Below are positions 8,459 to 16,028 of a stretch of DNA of 64,000 bases, one piece after another (within the stretch, counting starts at the first letter, position 1; the number at the start of each line of letters is the position of its first letter). The stretch is from contig DASWHL010000064.1 of the NCBI GenBank assembly GCA_036398175.1, positions 3,783 through 67,782 on the forward strand. Reading direction: 5' to 3'. This DNA comes from JAOTWJ01 sp036398175. GTDB taxonomy: Bacteria > Gemmatimonadota > Gemmatimonadetes > Gemmatimonadales > GWC2-71-9. The notes below the pieces were generated by a model that had not been told where the DNA came from, ran no database searches, and worked only from the letters and a program-made list of their open reading frames with translations. The translations under genes were made by a program, and so were the position numbers.

Positions 8459-8487
8459 AACGTATCCGGGATGATTCGTGGTGTCAA
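8459..8487 (-). promoter_or_regulatory. Sigma70-type promoter of glnA
   Basis: On the minus strand a perfect TTGACA (8482-8487) is followed after 17 bases by TACGTT (8459-8464). The predicted transcript has a leader of about 38 bases and includes the AAGGAG before the GTG start. Confidence 0.8.
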
Positions 8488-8649
8488 GCAAAACGTCGTC
8501 AGTCTGCACAGAAATGGGGCCTAAAACAGTCGAATTTCCGCTCCACGTGCCCTACTGCCGCGAAAATCGTGCCGAAACCGCCAATTCCTTGTGACACCGT
8601 CGAAGTCCGGAATCGCGGCCCGTTCGCTCGGGGTTGCTGGGGGGGGCGC

Positions 8650-8937
8650 TCAGGCCAGCGAGTCGAGCAGGTTCCAGAGTTCCTGGGCGGAGAACTCGTT
8701 GAACCGCGTCTCGATGTCCCGGGCCGACCACTCGAGGAAGATCCACCCGGACAGGCGGTGGAGCACGCCGGAGATGAAGTGGATCCGGCCGCGCAACGCG
8801 CCGACCTCCTCGTCGCGTGCGCATTCGATGAGCACGACCCAATGACTCGCGCCACGCTGTAGCTCACCCATCTGGCGGGCCTGGATCTCACTCAACGGCG
8901 GATCGAAGCGCTTGCTCTTCCGGGGCTCCTGGGCCAT
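8650..8937 (-). CDS. Small conserved-looking protein of unknown function
   Basis: A 95-residue soluble protein starting MAQEPRKSKRFDPPLSE. It has a mixed alpha/beta pattern (SHWVVLIECARDEEVGALRG, FISGVLHRLSGWIFLEWSAR, FSAQELWNLLDSLA) and no cysteine cluster or membrane segment. Codon use is normal for the region. A GTG four codons upstream of the ATG is an alternative start. No family is recognised. The gene lies between the glnA promoter region and the divergent zinc-ribbon gene. Confidence 0.65.
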   Translation of the reverse strand: MAQEPRKSKRFDPPLSEIQARQMGELQRGASHWVVLIECARDEEVGALRGRIHFISGVLHRLSGWIFLEWSARDIETRFNEFSAQELWNLLDSLA

Positions 8938-8973
8938 GGCGGCTACGTTAACGTGGCGGGGGGATAACGACAA

Positions 8974-9046
8974 CGGGATGGGCGGGATACGCCGGGTGGT
9001 AGACGGGGGCTGGCCGCCTGCGCAGCCCCCTATCCCGCCCATCCCG
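8974..9046. repeat. Nested inverted repeat of the GGGATG/CATCCC family
   Basis: The 16-mer at 8974-8989 (CGGGATGGGCGGGATA) returns as its exact reverse complement at 9031-9046. Between them an inner stem pairs GGGGGCT near 9005 with AGCCCCC at 9024-9030. The structure occupies the gap between two divergent genes. Related GGGAT/ATCCC stretches occur near 13.5, 13.7 and 15.2-15.4 kb. Confidence 0.8.
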
Positions 9047-9098
9047 CGCATCCCGGTACATTTCCGTCCCGAACCCACCCGATCCTGACGGAGCCTGC

Positions 9099-9833
9099 AT
9101 GACCTGCCCCACCTGTGGCGCCACTGCCACCGGCAAGTTCTGCCACAACTGCGGCGCGGCCCTGGGCGCGCGTGTCTGCGCCAAGTGCGGAGCGGCGCTT
9201 TCGGGCGGCGCCAGGTTCTGTCACGCCTGCGGGGCGCCGGCGGCGGGGGTCGGCGGCGCGACCGCTGCCCGGACCGGCGGCGGTATCCCGTGGTTTCTGG
9301 TTGGCGGCGCGGTGGTCGTGCTGCTCGTCATCGTGGCCGTGGTGCAGCTCACGCCGGGTGCCCCACCTCCGGCCCCGGGCGCGCCGGCCGCCCCGGCGTC
9401 CGGCCCGGTGGACCTCTCGCAGCTCACGCCCCGCGAGGCCGCGGACCGGCTGTTCGACCGGGTCATGATCTCGCGCGAGGCGGGGAAGCTCGACACCGCC
9501 GCCTTCTTCGCACCGATGGCGCTCCGCGCCTACGCCATGCTCGACGAGGTGGACGCGGACGCACGCTTTCACATCGGGCTCCTGGAGATCGCCGCGGGAG
9601 ATCCGACGGGGGCCGAAGCGCAGGCCGACACGCTGGCACAGGCCGTCCCGACCCATCTCTACGCGTCCATGCTGCGCGCGGATGCCGCGCGCGCGCGCGG
9701 CGACACCGCCGCCGCCGAGCGTGCCGACCAGGCCTTCCTCCGGAACTACGAGGCCGAGACGGCCGCGAACCGGCCGGAGTACGCGCCGCACGCGCCGTGG
9801 CTGGCGACGTATCGGGAGGGAATCGGGCGGTAG
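9099..9833 (+). CDS. Double zinc-ribbon membrane protein with TPR-like tail
   Basis: The 244-residue protein has four CxxC knuckles in its first 50 residues (CPTCG, CHNCG, CAKCG, CHACG), forming two zinc ribbons. One transmembrane helix follows (WFLVGGAVVVLLVIVAVVQL), then a Pro/Ala linker. The C-terminal part is helical with TPR-like repeats (AFFAPMALRAYAMLDEVDADARFHIGL starts this part; AEAQADTLAQ). The ribbons should face the cytoplasm and the helical domain the periplasm. GGAG lies 7 bases before the ATG. The function is unknown; a protein-interaction or sensing role is inference. Confidence 0.82.
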   Translation: MTCPTCGATATGKFCHNCGAALGARVCAKCGAALSGGARFCHACGAPAAGVGGATAARTGGGIPWFLVGGAVVVLLVIVAVVQLTPGAPPPAPGAPAAPASGPVDLSQLTPREAADRLFDRVMISREAGKLDTAAFFAPMALRAYAMLDEVDADARFHIGLLEIAAGDPTGAEAQADTLAQAVPTHLYASMLRADAARARGDTAAAERADQAFLRNYEAETAANRPEYAPHAPWLATYREGIGR

Positions 9834-9846
9834 CGAGGGCGGGTGC

Positions 9847-10272
9847 TCACCACCGCCTGATCCTCCCCAACCGCGACGTCGTCAGCGTATCCGCGGACGC
9901 CCCACGCCGCAGCACGAGGCGCGTATTGGCGGCGCCGAAGCCGAGCCCGTCGGGGCCAATGCGGATGACCGCGCGGGATGCTTCCAGCGTGACCCCGTGC
10001 CGATCCGGCCCCGGCCGCTCCAGAAACGTCGAGTCCGTCGGGCTTTCGTACGTCGCGCGGAGGCTGGCGGCGGCGAACTCCAGCCGTACCGGGCGCGCCC
10101 GCAGGATGGCGCCATAGCGCGCCGCGTGATAGAAGGTGGCGACCTCGGTGGCCGCGCGATGGACGGCCAGCCGGTCCCGCTGCCCGGACCAGCGGGGCGC
10201 GAACACGGCCAGCAGGATGCCGAACATGACCAGCACGACGAGCAACTCGAGGAGCGTGAAACCGCGGCGCAT
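9847..10272 (-). CDS. Type II secretion/type IV pilus prepilin-like protein (GspH-type)
   Basis: The N-terminus MRRGFTLLELLVVLVMFGIL is a textbook prepilin leader: a short basic leader, cleavage after Gly4, Phe as first mature residue and Glu at mature position 5. The 141-residue length and single hydrophobic helix fit a minor pseudopilin such as GspH or FimT. It would be processed by a prepilin peptidase and built into a pilus or secretion pseudopilus. No other pilus or secretion gene is in the window, so it is an orphan here. It ends 13 bases from the convergent zinc-ribbon gene. Confidence 0.85.
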   Translation of the reverse strand: MRRGFTLLELLVVLVMFGILLAVFAPRWSGQRDRLAVHRAATEVATFYHAARYGAILRARPVRLEFAAASLRATYESPTDSTFLERPGPDRHGVTLEASRAVIRIGPDGLGFGAANTRLVLRRGASADTLTTSRLGRIRRW

Positions 10273-10350
10273 GCCGCTACGATACGGGGCGCGGGCGCGC
10301 CCGCCGTCACCGGTTCATTGCGGCGCGGGGCCTGCGAGCGCGGGGGCACC

Positions 10351-10379
10351 TTGCCGACCGCTCCGCGGGCGGACATACT
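10351..10379 (+). promoter_or_regulatory. Sigma70-type promoter of the MerR-like gene, predicted leaderless
   Basis: TTGCCG (10351-10356), a 17-base spacer and CATACT (10374-10379) end 6 bases before the GTG at 10386. Transcription would begin at or next to the start codon. The GTG has no ribosome-binding site. Confidence 0.6.
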
Positions 10380-10385
10380 GCCCGC

Positions 10386-10976
10386 GTGCATCCGGATCCG
10401 CTGCTCGCGCTCCGCGAGTTCCGCCAGCTCGCCCCGTGGAACCTCCGCGACCTCGCCGCCACGGCCACGGCCATTCTGGAGCGGACGCGCGTGCGCCCCG
10501 TGAGCGCCTCCGCGCGGGACGACGTGTCCGAGCGCGCCGTGCGCTTCTACGTCACCCGCGGACTTCTGCACGCGCCCGACGGGCGCGGGACGTCGGCCAC
10601 CTACTCCTACCGGCACATGCTCCAGCTGCTCTCGATCAAGCTGCGGCAGATGGAGGGCGCCACGCTCGACACCATCAGCCGCGAGCTGGAGGAAGCGACG
10701 GGCGACGTGCTCGAGCGGCGGGTCGCCGCGACGTTGGGCGACCGCCTGCCGCATCCGCACGAGCTGGGCGTGGCCGATGCCGGCCGGGCCTTCCATGTGG
10801 AGTCCGCGCCCGTCCAGGCCGGCGGCGGCGATACGTGGCGCCGCATCGCGGTGGACGCCGGCGTCGAGGTGCACCTCCGCGCCGGCCACCCCGCGGTCGG
10901 CCTGCCCAGCCAGGCCGTGGCCACCGAGGTGCGGGCGGCCCTCGAGCGTCTGGCCGCCGCTCGGCGTCCGGCCTAG
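10386..10976 (+). CDS. MerR-type helix-turn-helix regulator
   Basis: The 196-residue protein has a MerR-like winged helix-turn-helix in its middle (about residues 40-105): SERAVRFYVTRGLLHAPDGR, then TYSYRHMLQLLSIKLRQMEG. The N-terminal 40 residues and the C-terminal 90 residues do not match a known effector domain, and no conserved Cys is present, so a metal or redox sensor is unlikely. The GTG start is supported by a promoter placed for a leaderless transcript. It precedes lemA-htpX in the same direction by about 105 bases and could regulate them; that is inference. Confidence 0.75.
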   Translation: MHPDPLLALREFRQLAPWNLRDLAATATAILERTRVRPVSASARDDVSERAVRFYVTRGLLHAPDGRGTSATYSYRHMLQLLSIKLRQMEGATLDTISRELEEATGDVLERRVAATLGDRLPHPHELGVADAGRAFHVESAPVQAGGGDTWRRIAVDAGVEVHLRAGHPAVGLPSQAVATEVRAALERLAAARRPA

Positions 10977-11081
10977 GTCGCGGCCGCCCGCTTGCGGCGG
11001 GCGCGCGAAGCCCCACTTTTCCCCATGCCGGGCCGACGCGCCCTCGAGCGCGTCCGAGAACCTCCAGCCGGAGAACGCGCC

Positions 11082-11669
11082 ATGCAGTGGCTTCTTCTGA
11101 TCCTCCTGATCGTCGTCGTGGGCTTCGTCATCAGCGCGTACAACCGCCTGATCGCGCTCAAGGGGGAGACGCTCAACGCCTGGAAGCAGATTGACGTGCA
11201 GCTCAAGCGGCGCCACGACCTGATCCCGAATCTGGTGAACGCGGTGAAGGGCGCGATGGACTTCGAGAAGGACACGCTCGAGGCCGTCATCCAGGCACGC
11301 AACCAGGCCGTGAAGATCCAGGCCGGCGCGTCGCCAACGGGCGGGATCCAGGCCCTGGCCGGCGCCGAAGCCGCGCTCGGCGCCGCGCTCTCGCGGCTCA
11401 ACGTCGTGGTCGAGCGGTATCCCGACCTCAAGGCCACGGGGAACATCGGTCAGCTGCAGGAGGAGCTGACCTCGACCGAGAACCGCGTCGCGTTCGCGCG
11501 GCAGCTCTACAACGACACGGCCACCAGCTATAACGTCAAGCAGCAGCAGTTCCCGTGGAACTTCGTCGCCGGCCTCGCGAAGGCCGAAACGGTGGAGCTG
11601 TACGAGATCGAGGAGCCACGCGAGCGCGAGGTGCCGGTCGTGGATCTGTCCATGAAGCCGAAGGCGTGA
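11082..11669 (+). CDS. lemA: LemA family protein
   Basis: A 195-residue protein with an N-terminal membrane helix (MQWLLLILLIVVVGFVISAYN) and the LemA signature: NRLIALKGETLNAWKQIDVQ, RRHDLIPNLVNAVKG and NRVAFARQLYNDTATSYN. LemA proteins are membrane-anchored helical bundles found next to the protease HtpX or to TPM-domain proteins, thought to act in envelope stress. The stop codon overlaps the htpX start (GTGA), so the two are translationally coupled. Confidence 0.93.
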   Translation: MQWLLLILLIVVVGFVISAYNRLIALKGETLNAWKQIDVQLKRRHDLIPNLVNAVKGAMDFEKDTLEAVIQARNQAVKIQAGASPTGGIQALAGAEAALGAALSRLNVVVERYPDLKATGNIGQLQEELTSTENRVAFARQLYNDTATSYNVKQQQFPWNFVAGLAKAETVELYEIEEPREREVPVVDLSMKPKA

Positions 11670-12691
11670 GCGCGACCAACCTCTTCGAGCAGCAGCGGCA
11701 GAACCGGCGCCGCTCGGCGGTGCTGGTGACGGTGTTCGTGCTGTTCTTCGCGTGGATCGGGTTCGGCGGCGACCTGATCCTCTATCTCCAGTCGCGTGGC
11801 GGCGAGCCCGGGCAGTACCGGCACACCTTCCCGTTCATCGGCATCGCGGCCACCCTGCTCGCCGCGGGCATGACGGGGTTCGCCTGGAAGAGCGGCGCCA
11901 AGCAGGTGTTGAGCGCCACGGGGGCATGGGAGCTGATTTCCGCCGCGACCGACGAAGAGCGGCAGTACGTGAACGTGGTCGAGGAGATGGCCATCGCCTC
12001 CGGGCTTCCCAAACCCAGGGTGTGGATCGTCCCGGACGACGATCCCAACGCGTTCGCCACCGGCAGCGAACCCAAGACCGCGCACGTCGCGGTCACGCGC
12101 GGCCTGCTCACGACCCTGAACCGGGACGAGCTGCAGGCCGTCGTCGCGCACGAGATGGCGCACATCCGGAACCTCGATGTGCGGCTCATGACCCTGCTCG
12201 CGGCGCTCGTGGGCGTGATCGCCATCATCTCGGACGTCACCATGCGCGGCATGCGGTTCGGCGGCGGGCGCGGGCGCTCCGGAGGGGGCAAGAAGGGCGG
12301 CGGGGGCGGCGCCCTGGTCGTCGTGCTGATCGTCCTCTGGCTCGTGGCCGTGATCCTCGCGCCCATCATCTCGCGCATGCTGGCGCTCGCGGTGAGCCGG
12401 AAGCGCGAGTACCTGGCGGACGCCACGGCGGCGCAGTTCACGCGGAACCCCGCGGCGCTCGCGTCGGCGCTGGGAAAGATCGAGCACGCCGCTGGCGCCA
12501 CGAAATCCATCAGGCACGGCACGGCGCATCTCTGCATCGCCGACCCGCTGGGTCGCCGCGTGACCAACAAGCAGGGGTTCGTGGCCGATCTGCTCGCGAC
12601 GCATCCCCCCATGGCCGTGCGGATCGCCAGGCTCAAGCGGATGGCGTATCAGTACGAGCAGACGGGGGAGATCGTCGAGCCGGCGCTCTGA
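11666..12691 (+). CDS. htpX: HtpX-like membrane zinc metalloprotease
   Basis: The 341-residue M48-family protease has two N-terminal membrane helices, the zinc motif HEMAHIRN (about residue 160) and the third ligand in REYLADATAAQF (about residue 250), with a further membrane segment LVVVLIVLWLVAVILAPIIS between. HtpX degrades damaged or misassembled membrane proteins in the inner membrane. The GTG overlaps the lemA stop by 4 bases, giving the N-terminus VSATNLFEQQRQNRRR typical of this family. A glycine-rich insert (about residues 205-220, GGGKKGGGGG) lies between catalytic elements. Confidence 0.92.
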   Translation: MSATNLFEQQRQNRRRSAVLVTVFVLFFAWIGFGGDLILYLQSRGGEPGQYRHTFPFIGIAATLLAAGMTGFAWKSGAKQVLSATGAWELISAATDEERQYVNVVEEMAIASGLPKPRVWIVPDDDPNAFATGSEPKTAHVAVTRGLLTTLNRDELQAVVAHEMAHIRNLDVRLMTLLAALVGVIAIISDVTMRGMRFGGGRGRSGGGKKGGGGGALVVVLIVLWLVAVILAPIISRMLALAVSRKREYLADATAAQFTRNPAALASALGKIEHAAGATKSIRHGTAHLCIADPLGRRVTNKQGFVADLLATHPPMAVRIARLKRMAYQYEQTGEIVEPAL

Positions 12692-12767
12692 CCCGGACCC
12701 GTGGGAGCACGACTGGCGGCGGAGCCGCCGCACGTGGCCGACCCAGGCAAGCACTGACCGATCGCGC

Positions 12768-12801
12768 TTGACAAGGATGCCGTCCTTACTAGAGTAAGGA
12801 C
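12768..12801 (+). promoter_or_regulatory. Promoter and palindromic operator of the AbrB/PIN pair
   Basis: TTGACA (12768-12773) and TAGAGT (12790-12795) are 16 bases apart. A perfect inverted repeat, GTCCTTACT (12782-12790) and AGTAAGGAC (12793-12801), covers the -10 and ends at the base before the ATG. The transcript is predicted to be leaderless. Binding of the AbrB-type antitoxin here would block RNA polymerase, the usual autoregulation of such pairs. Confidence 0.75.
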
Positions 12802-13092
12802 ATGGCCAAGGTCACCAGTAAACGCCAGGTCACGATTCCCAAGGCGATCGCCGACCAGTACCGCATTCGCGAGGGCGACGACCTAGAATTCGTCGCCGCC
12901 GGCGACGCGATTCGGGTGCTGCCGCCGGGCACCGGGGTCGCGCCCCGGCCGGTCGCGGCGCGGCTCGCCTTGTTCGACGCGGCCACCGCGCGGCAGCGTG
13001 CCCGGCAGCGCGCCCGCCCGGCCAGCCGGCGGAAAGGCAAGGGTCGGGGCTGGACCCGTGCGGAGCTCTACGACCGTGGCCACGCTGGTTGA
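12802..13092 (+). CDS. AbrB/SpoVT-type antitoxin (VapB-like)
   Basis: A 96-residue protein with a swapped-hairpin AbrB domain in the first 50 residues (KVTSKRQVTIPKAIADQYRI, EGDDLEFVAAGDAIRVLPPG). The C-terminal half is Arg/Ala-rich and probably wraps or neutralises the partner toxin. The stop overlaps the downstream PIN gene, the standard antitoxin-toxin arrangement. The protein probably binds the 20-bp palindrome that abuts its own start codon. AT-poor codon use matches its neighbours, so recent transfer is not evident. Confidence 0.85.
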   Translation: MAKVTSKRQVTIPKAIADQYRIREGDDLEFVAAGDAIRVLPPGTGVAPRPVAARLALFDAATARQRARQRARPASRRKGKGRGWTRAELYDRGHAG

Positions 13093-13528
13093 CACCAACG
13101 TCCTGGTGTACCGGTACGACGGGCGCTTTCCGGCAAAGCAGCGGATCGCGACGGCGCTGCTGCGACGGGGCATCGCCGACGATTCCGTGCGGATCCCACA
13201 TCAGGCGATCGTGGAGTTCGTGGCGGCGGTCACCCGTCCGCTCGCCAGGGCCGAGCCCCTCCTGTCCGCGGCGGAGGCGCGCCGCGAGGCCGAAGAGCTG
13301 CTGGGGCAGTTCACCGTCCTCTACCCCACGGACGCCGTGCTGCGGCTCGCGTTGCGCGGCGCCGCGGCCTATCAGCTGGCCTGGTTCGACGCGCACCTCT
13401 GGGCCTACGCCGAACATTTCGGCCTCCACGAGCTGGTCTCGGAGGACTTCCAGCACGGCCGCCTGTACGGCAGCGTGCGGGCGCGTAACCCGTTCGAGGA
13501 GCCGGGCGGGACGGGAGAAGCGGGATAG
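13076..13528 (+). CDS. PIN-domain toxin (VapC-like ribonuclease)
   Basis: A 150-residue PIN domain: LVDTNVLVYRYD supplies the first acidic residue, the IVEFVAAV helix an acidic residue, and the C-terminal part DAHLWAYAEHFG and LVSEDFQHG the remaining ones. VapC-type PIN toxins cut tRNA or rRNA. The GTG at 13076 puts the conserved LVDTN at residue 4 and overlaps the antitoxin gene by 17 bases. All four catalytic positions look intact, so the toxin may be active. Confidence 0.85.
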   Translation: MATLVDTNVLVYRYDGRFPAKQRIATALLRRGIADDSVRIPHQAIVEFVAAVTRPLARAEPLLSAAEARREAEELLGQFTVLYPTDAVLRLALRGAAAYQLAWFDAHLWAYAEHFGLHELVSEDFQHGRLYGSVRARNPFEEPGGTGEAG

Positions 13529-13765
13529 CGCTGCCGATGCATCCCGCTACCTCGGGCCAACCTCTGGTCCGATCCCTATCGTAGATCCCGCGGGAGGCTA
13601 GCCAGGGGCCGTACCGTCAATCCGATTCTCGAGCCCAACAGGATGGGGCTATCGGGCCGAGGCCGTCACCATCCGATGGCACGCCGGTACGATTCCGCGC
13701 CGCCCCCATCCCGCCTATCCCGCGGTCGCTTGCCCCGATCCCGATCCAGCCCCACACTATCCCGC

Positions 13766-15247
13766 GTGACTCCCTTCATCTGGGCCGCCCTCGCCGCCGC
13801 ACTCCTCCTCACCGGCGCCATCACCCTCTGGACCGTCCGCCGCACCCGCGAGGCCACCCGCGCCTGGTTCCGCCGCGCCGTGCTGCGCGCCATCCACCAG
13901 TTCCGTACCCGCGTGGATCGCTACAAGCTCGTCCGCCGCAGCGTCATCCGGGACGAGCTGCTGCTGGACGACACGGTCCACGCCGCCATCCGCACCCACT
14001 GCCGGGAGCACAACCTCCCCGAGCCGGAAGTGCGCGCCCTGGTCGAGGCCTACATCCGGGAGATCGTCCCGTTCTTCAACGTCCTGTCGTACTACAAGCT
14101 GGGCTACAACCTCTCCCGCCTCCTGATCAACCTGCTCTACCGCGTCTCCATCACGTACGCCGACCGCGCGCGGCTGGACGCGATCCCCCGCCGCGCCGTG
14201 GTGGTGTACCTGATGAACCACCGCTCCAACGCTGACTACGTGGTGGTGGCCTATGTGCTCGCCCAGCAGGTGTCCATCAGCTACGCCGTGGGCGAGTGGG
14301 CGCGCGTCTGGCCGCTCGAGTACGTGTTCAAGTCGTTCGGGTCGTACTTCATCCGCCGGCGCTACCGTGAGCCGCTCTACCACACGGTGCTCGAGCGCTA
14401 CCTCCAGCTCATCACGCGGAACGGGGTCACCCAGGGGATCTTCCTCGAGGGCGGGCTCAGCCGCGACGGCGCGCTCCGGCCCGCCAAGATCGGCCTGCTC
14501 GACTACCTCGCCCGCACGCTGCGGGAACCGGCCTTCGACCGCGACATCTGGCTCGTTCCCGTCGGCCTCAATTACGACCGCGTGCTTGAGGACCGGACCC
14601 TGATCCACGAGCTGGAGGAGGGGGTCGCGCGGAAGAGCCGGGCGCAGCGGCTGGCAAGGGTCTCGCACTACACCGGCTGGAACACGCTGCGTCTGCTCAC
14701 GGGCCGGCTGCGCCGCTACGGGCGCGTGGGGGTGAACTTCGGGACACCGCTCTCCGTCCGATCGTGGATCGCGGACCACCCGGGCGTCCTGGACCTCCCG
14801 CGCGAGCAGCGGCTCCCCCGCATGCAGGAACTCGCCGACACGATGCTCGCGCGCATCGCGGACGTCATCCCGGTCACCCCGGTCCCGCTCGTCGCGGCGG
14901 CCCTGCTGTCGTTCGGAGAGACGCTGGTGCGCCGCGTGGACCTCCTGGATGGGGTCACCGCGTACCGGGAGCACCTGCTGGAGCGGGACGCGAAGCTCGT
15001 CCACGCCGAGCACGACGCGGCGGCGGTTCTGGAGCGCGCATGGCGCACGTTCCGCATGCGCCGACTCGTGGCGCGGGAGGGCGACGCCTTCGTCATCCTG
15101 CCGTCGCAGCGGCCACTGCTGGAGTACTACGCCAACTCAATCCGGCACCTCCTGCCGGCCTCGGAGCCACAGGTCGAGATGCATCCAGCGAGGGAGCGGG
15201 ACGGAGGCTTGCCGAGATTGAAAAAAAGAGACGGGATGACGGGATGA
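13766..15247 (+). CDS. Glycerol-3-phosphate acyltransferase-like protein (PlsB family)
   Basis: The 493-residue protein carries the four acyltransferase blocks of the PlsB/GPAT family: NHRSNADYVV (HX4D catalytic dyad, about residue 150), GSYFIRRRYR, FLEGGLSRDG and VPVGLNYDRV. It should acylate sn-glycerol-3-phosphate, the first step of phospholipid synthesis, at the inner membrane; a membrane helix lies at residues 4-23. It is shorter than E. coli PlsB (about 800) because the large N-terminal region is missing. The GTG is chosen because upstream codons are ATCCCGC-type repeat DNA; CACTAT lies 5 bases before it. The last codons (RDGMTG) are encoded by the 8-bp repeat array. Confidence 0.87.
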   Translation: MTPFIWAALAAALLLTGAITLWTVRRTREATRAWFRRAVLRAIHQFRTRVDRYKLVRRSVIRDELLLDDTVHAAIRTHCREHNLPEPEVRALVEAYIREIVPFFNVLSYYKLGYNLSRLLINLLYRVSITYADRARLDAIPRRAVVVYLMNHRSNADYVVVAYVLAQQVSISYAVGEWARVWPLEYVFKSFGSYFIRRRYREPLYHTVLERYLQLITRNGVTQGIFLEGGLSRDGALRPAKIGLLDYLARTLREPAFDRDIWLVPVGLNYDRVLEDRTLIHELEEGVARKSRAQRLARVSHYTGWNTLRLLTGRLRRYGRVGVNFGTPLSVRSWIADHPGVLDLPREQRLPRMQELADTMLARIADVIPVTPVPLVAAALLSFGETLVRRVDLLDGVTAYREHLLERDAKLVHAEHDAAAVLERAWRTFRMRRLVAREGDAFVILPSQRPLLEYYANSIRHLLPASEPQVEMHPARERDGGLPRLKKRDGMTG

Positions 15248-15270
15248 CAGGATAACGGGATGACGGGATG
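15231..15270. repeat. Five tandem 8-bp units ACGGGATG overlapping the plsB-like stop codon
   Basis: Units at 15231, 15239, 15247 (degenerate ACAGGATA), 15255 and 15263 follow head to tail. The acyltransferase stop codon lies inside the array. The same 8-mer in opposite orientation forms a second array at 15367-15398. Confidence 0.95.
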
Positions 15271-15366
15271 CGTCAGCGGCGGGCAGAGCGCAGAAGGCCG
15301 AACAGGCCACGTGTGATGTGGTAGCGAATCCCGCCCGCGAACGCGGGTACCATTCCCTTGCACGCC

Positions 15367-15398
15367 GTCATCCCGTCATCCCGTCATCCCACCATCCC
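15367..15398. repeat. Four tandem 8-bp units GTCATCCC, inverted copy of the array at 15231
   Basis: Units at 15367, 15375, 15383 and 15391 (last one ACCATCCC). They are the reverse complement of the ACGGGATG units 96 bp upstream, so the two arrays could pair into a 32-bp stem enclosing 15271-15366. Confidence 0.93.
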
Positions 15399-15438
15399 AA
15401 AATCGAAACGGCGGGCCGATCCTCTCGGACCGCCCGCC
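15399..15438 (-). terminator. Terminator-like hairpin on the minus strand
   Basis: Read on the minus strand, GGCGGG plus CCGA pair with TCGG plus CCCGCC around a short GAGGA loop, with a 4-base bulge. GTTTCGATTTT follows directly. This is the form of a Rho-independent terminator for leftward transcription, yet no leftward gene was recognised just upstream. Confidence 0.55.
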
Positions 15439-16028
15439 GTCTCCGCACCGGTTACCCGGAGCCAGGGGATTGACTCCCTCTGTTCTTCTTCCTGCCGCCG
15501 CCGCATGGACTGAACCGTCCGCGGGAGGGCGACGAGGAGCTCCGGCTTCCATCCCCAAGCGGCCTGGCCAGGCCGCGAGGTTCGCCGGCGCGAGCGCTGC
15601 GAGTCGGATCGCGTCGCGGAGCGACCCTTCGCACGGCACGCCGAGGCGCTACGTCGGCGTGGATGAGGCGCGCGAACTGGCCTCACCTGCCCGAGTCGGA
15701 GTACGTACCCGGATCGTCAGACGCCTGAGCCCTTGATTGTCGGCGCCTTCCCCGGAATTCCCGCTCGAACCGGTCACTCGAGGCGTAATCGAGACAGCTC
15801 GTCCCGAGCCTTCCCCCGAAGACCACGGTGCCAATCTAGGGGGGCTCAAAAACCGCGCAAGCGCCGATTTCTCTTCGGTTTACACACTCGATGTGCAGAG
15901 CGTGTGGAGGGCCAACCGGCTACCCCCAAACGCGTTTCGCGCTTTCTCCACGCAATGTGGAATTGTCGAAAGGAAAACTCCGCCTTCGGTCCACAGCCTG
16001 GCGTGGACAAGTAGGGCGGTTGCGGCCG

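Larger units (their letters stand above)
15248..16028. other. Gene-free intergenic stretch, 781 bp
   Basis: No convincing coding frame is present; the open frames are short, Arg/Ser-rich and without ribosome-binding sites. The left part holds the repeat arrays and a terminator-like hairpin. The right part (15840-16010) is richer in A and T than its surroundings and has two small hairpins of TCCAC/GTGGA type (TCCACGCAATGTGGA at 15946-15960 and GTCCACAGCCTGGCGTGGAC near 15990-16009). tRNA, tmRNA, SRP RNA and RNase P signatures were looked for and not found. An unrecognised small RNA on the minus strand ending at the hairpin is possible. Confidence 0.6.

Noticed and set aside
15440..15740. Short frames on both strands in the gene-free stretch, including a 60-codon minus frame ending just before the terminator-like hairpin
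   Set aside because: Arg/Ser-rich, no ribosome-binding site, no family resemblance. Kept only as a reason to look for a small RNA.
15930..16010. Second origin-like site, because of several TCCAC/GTGGA words
   Set aside because: The words form small hairpins rather than ordered DnaA boxes, and the region is 40 kb from dnaA, where a far better candidate exists.
15248..16028. tmRNA, 6S RNA, SRP RNA or a tRNA in the gene-free stretch
   Set aside because: No tRNA-like ends, no GGAAGNAGC SRP loop, no T-arm with correct stems; a TTCGAGC near 15768 on the minus strand does not form a T-arm.
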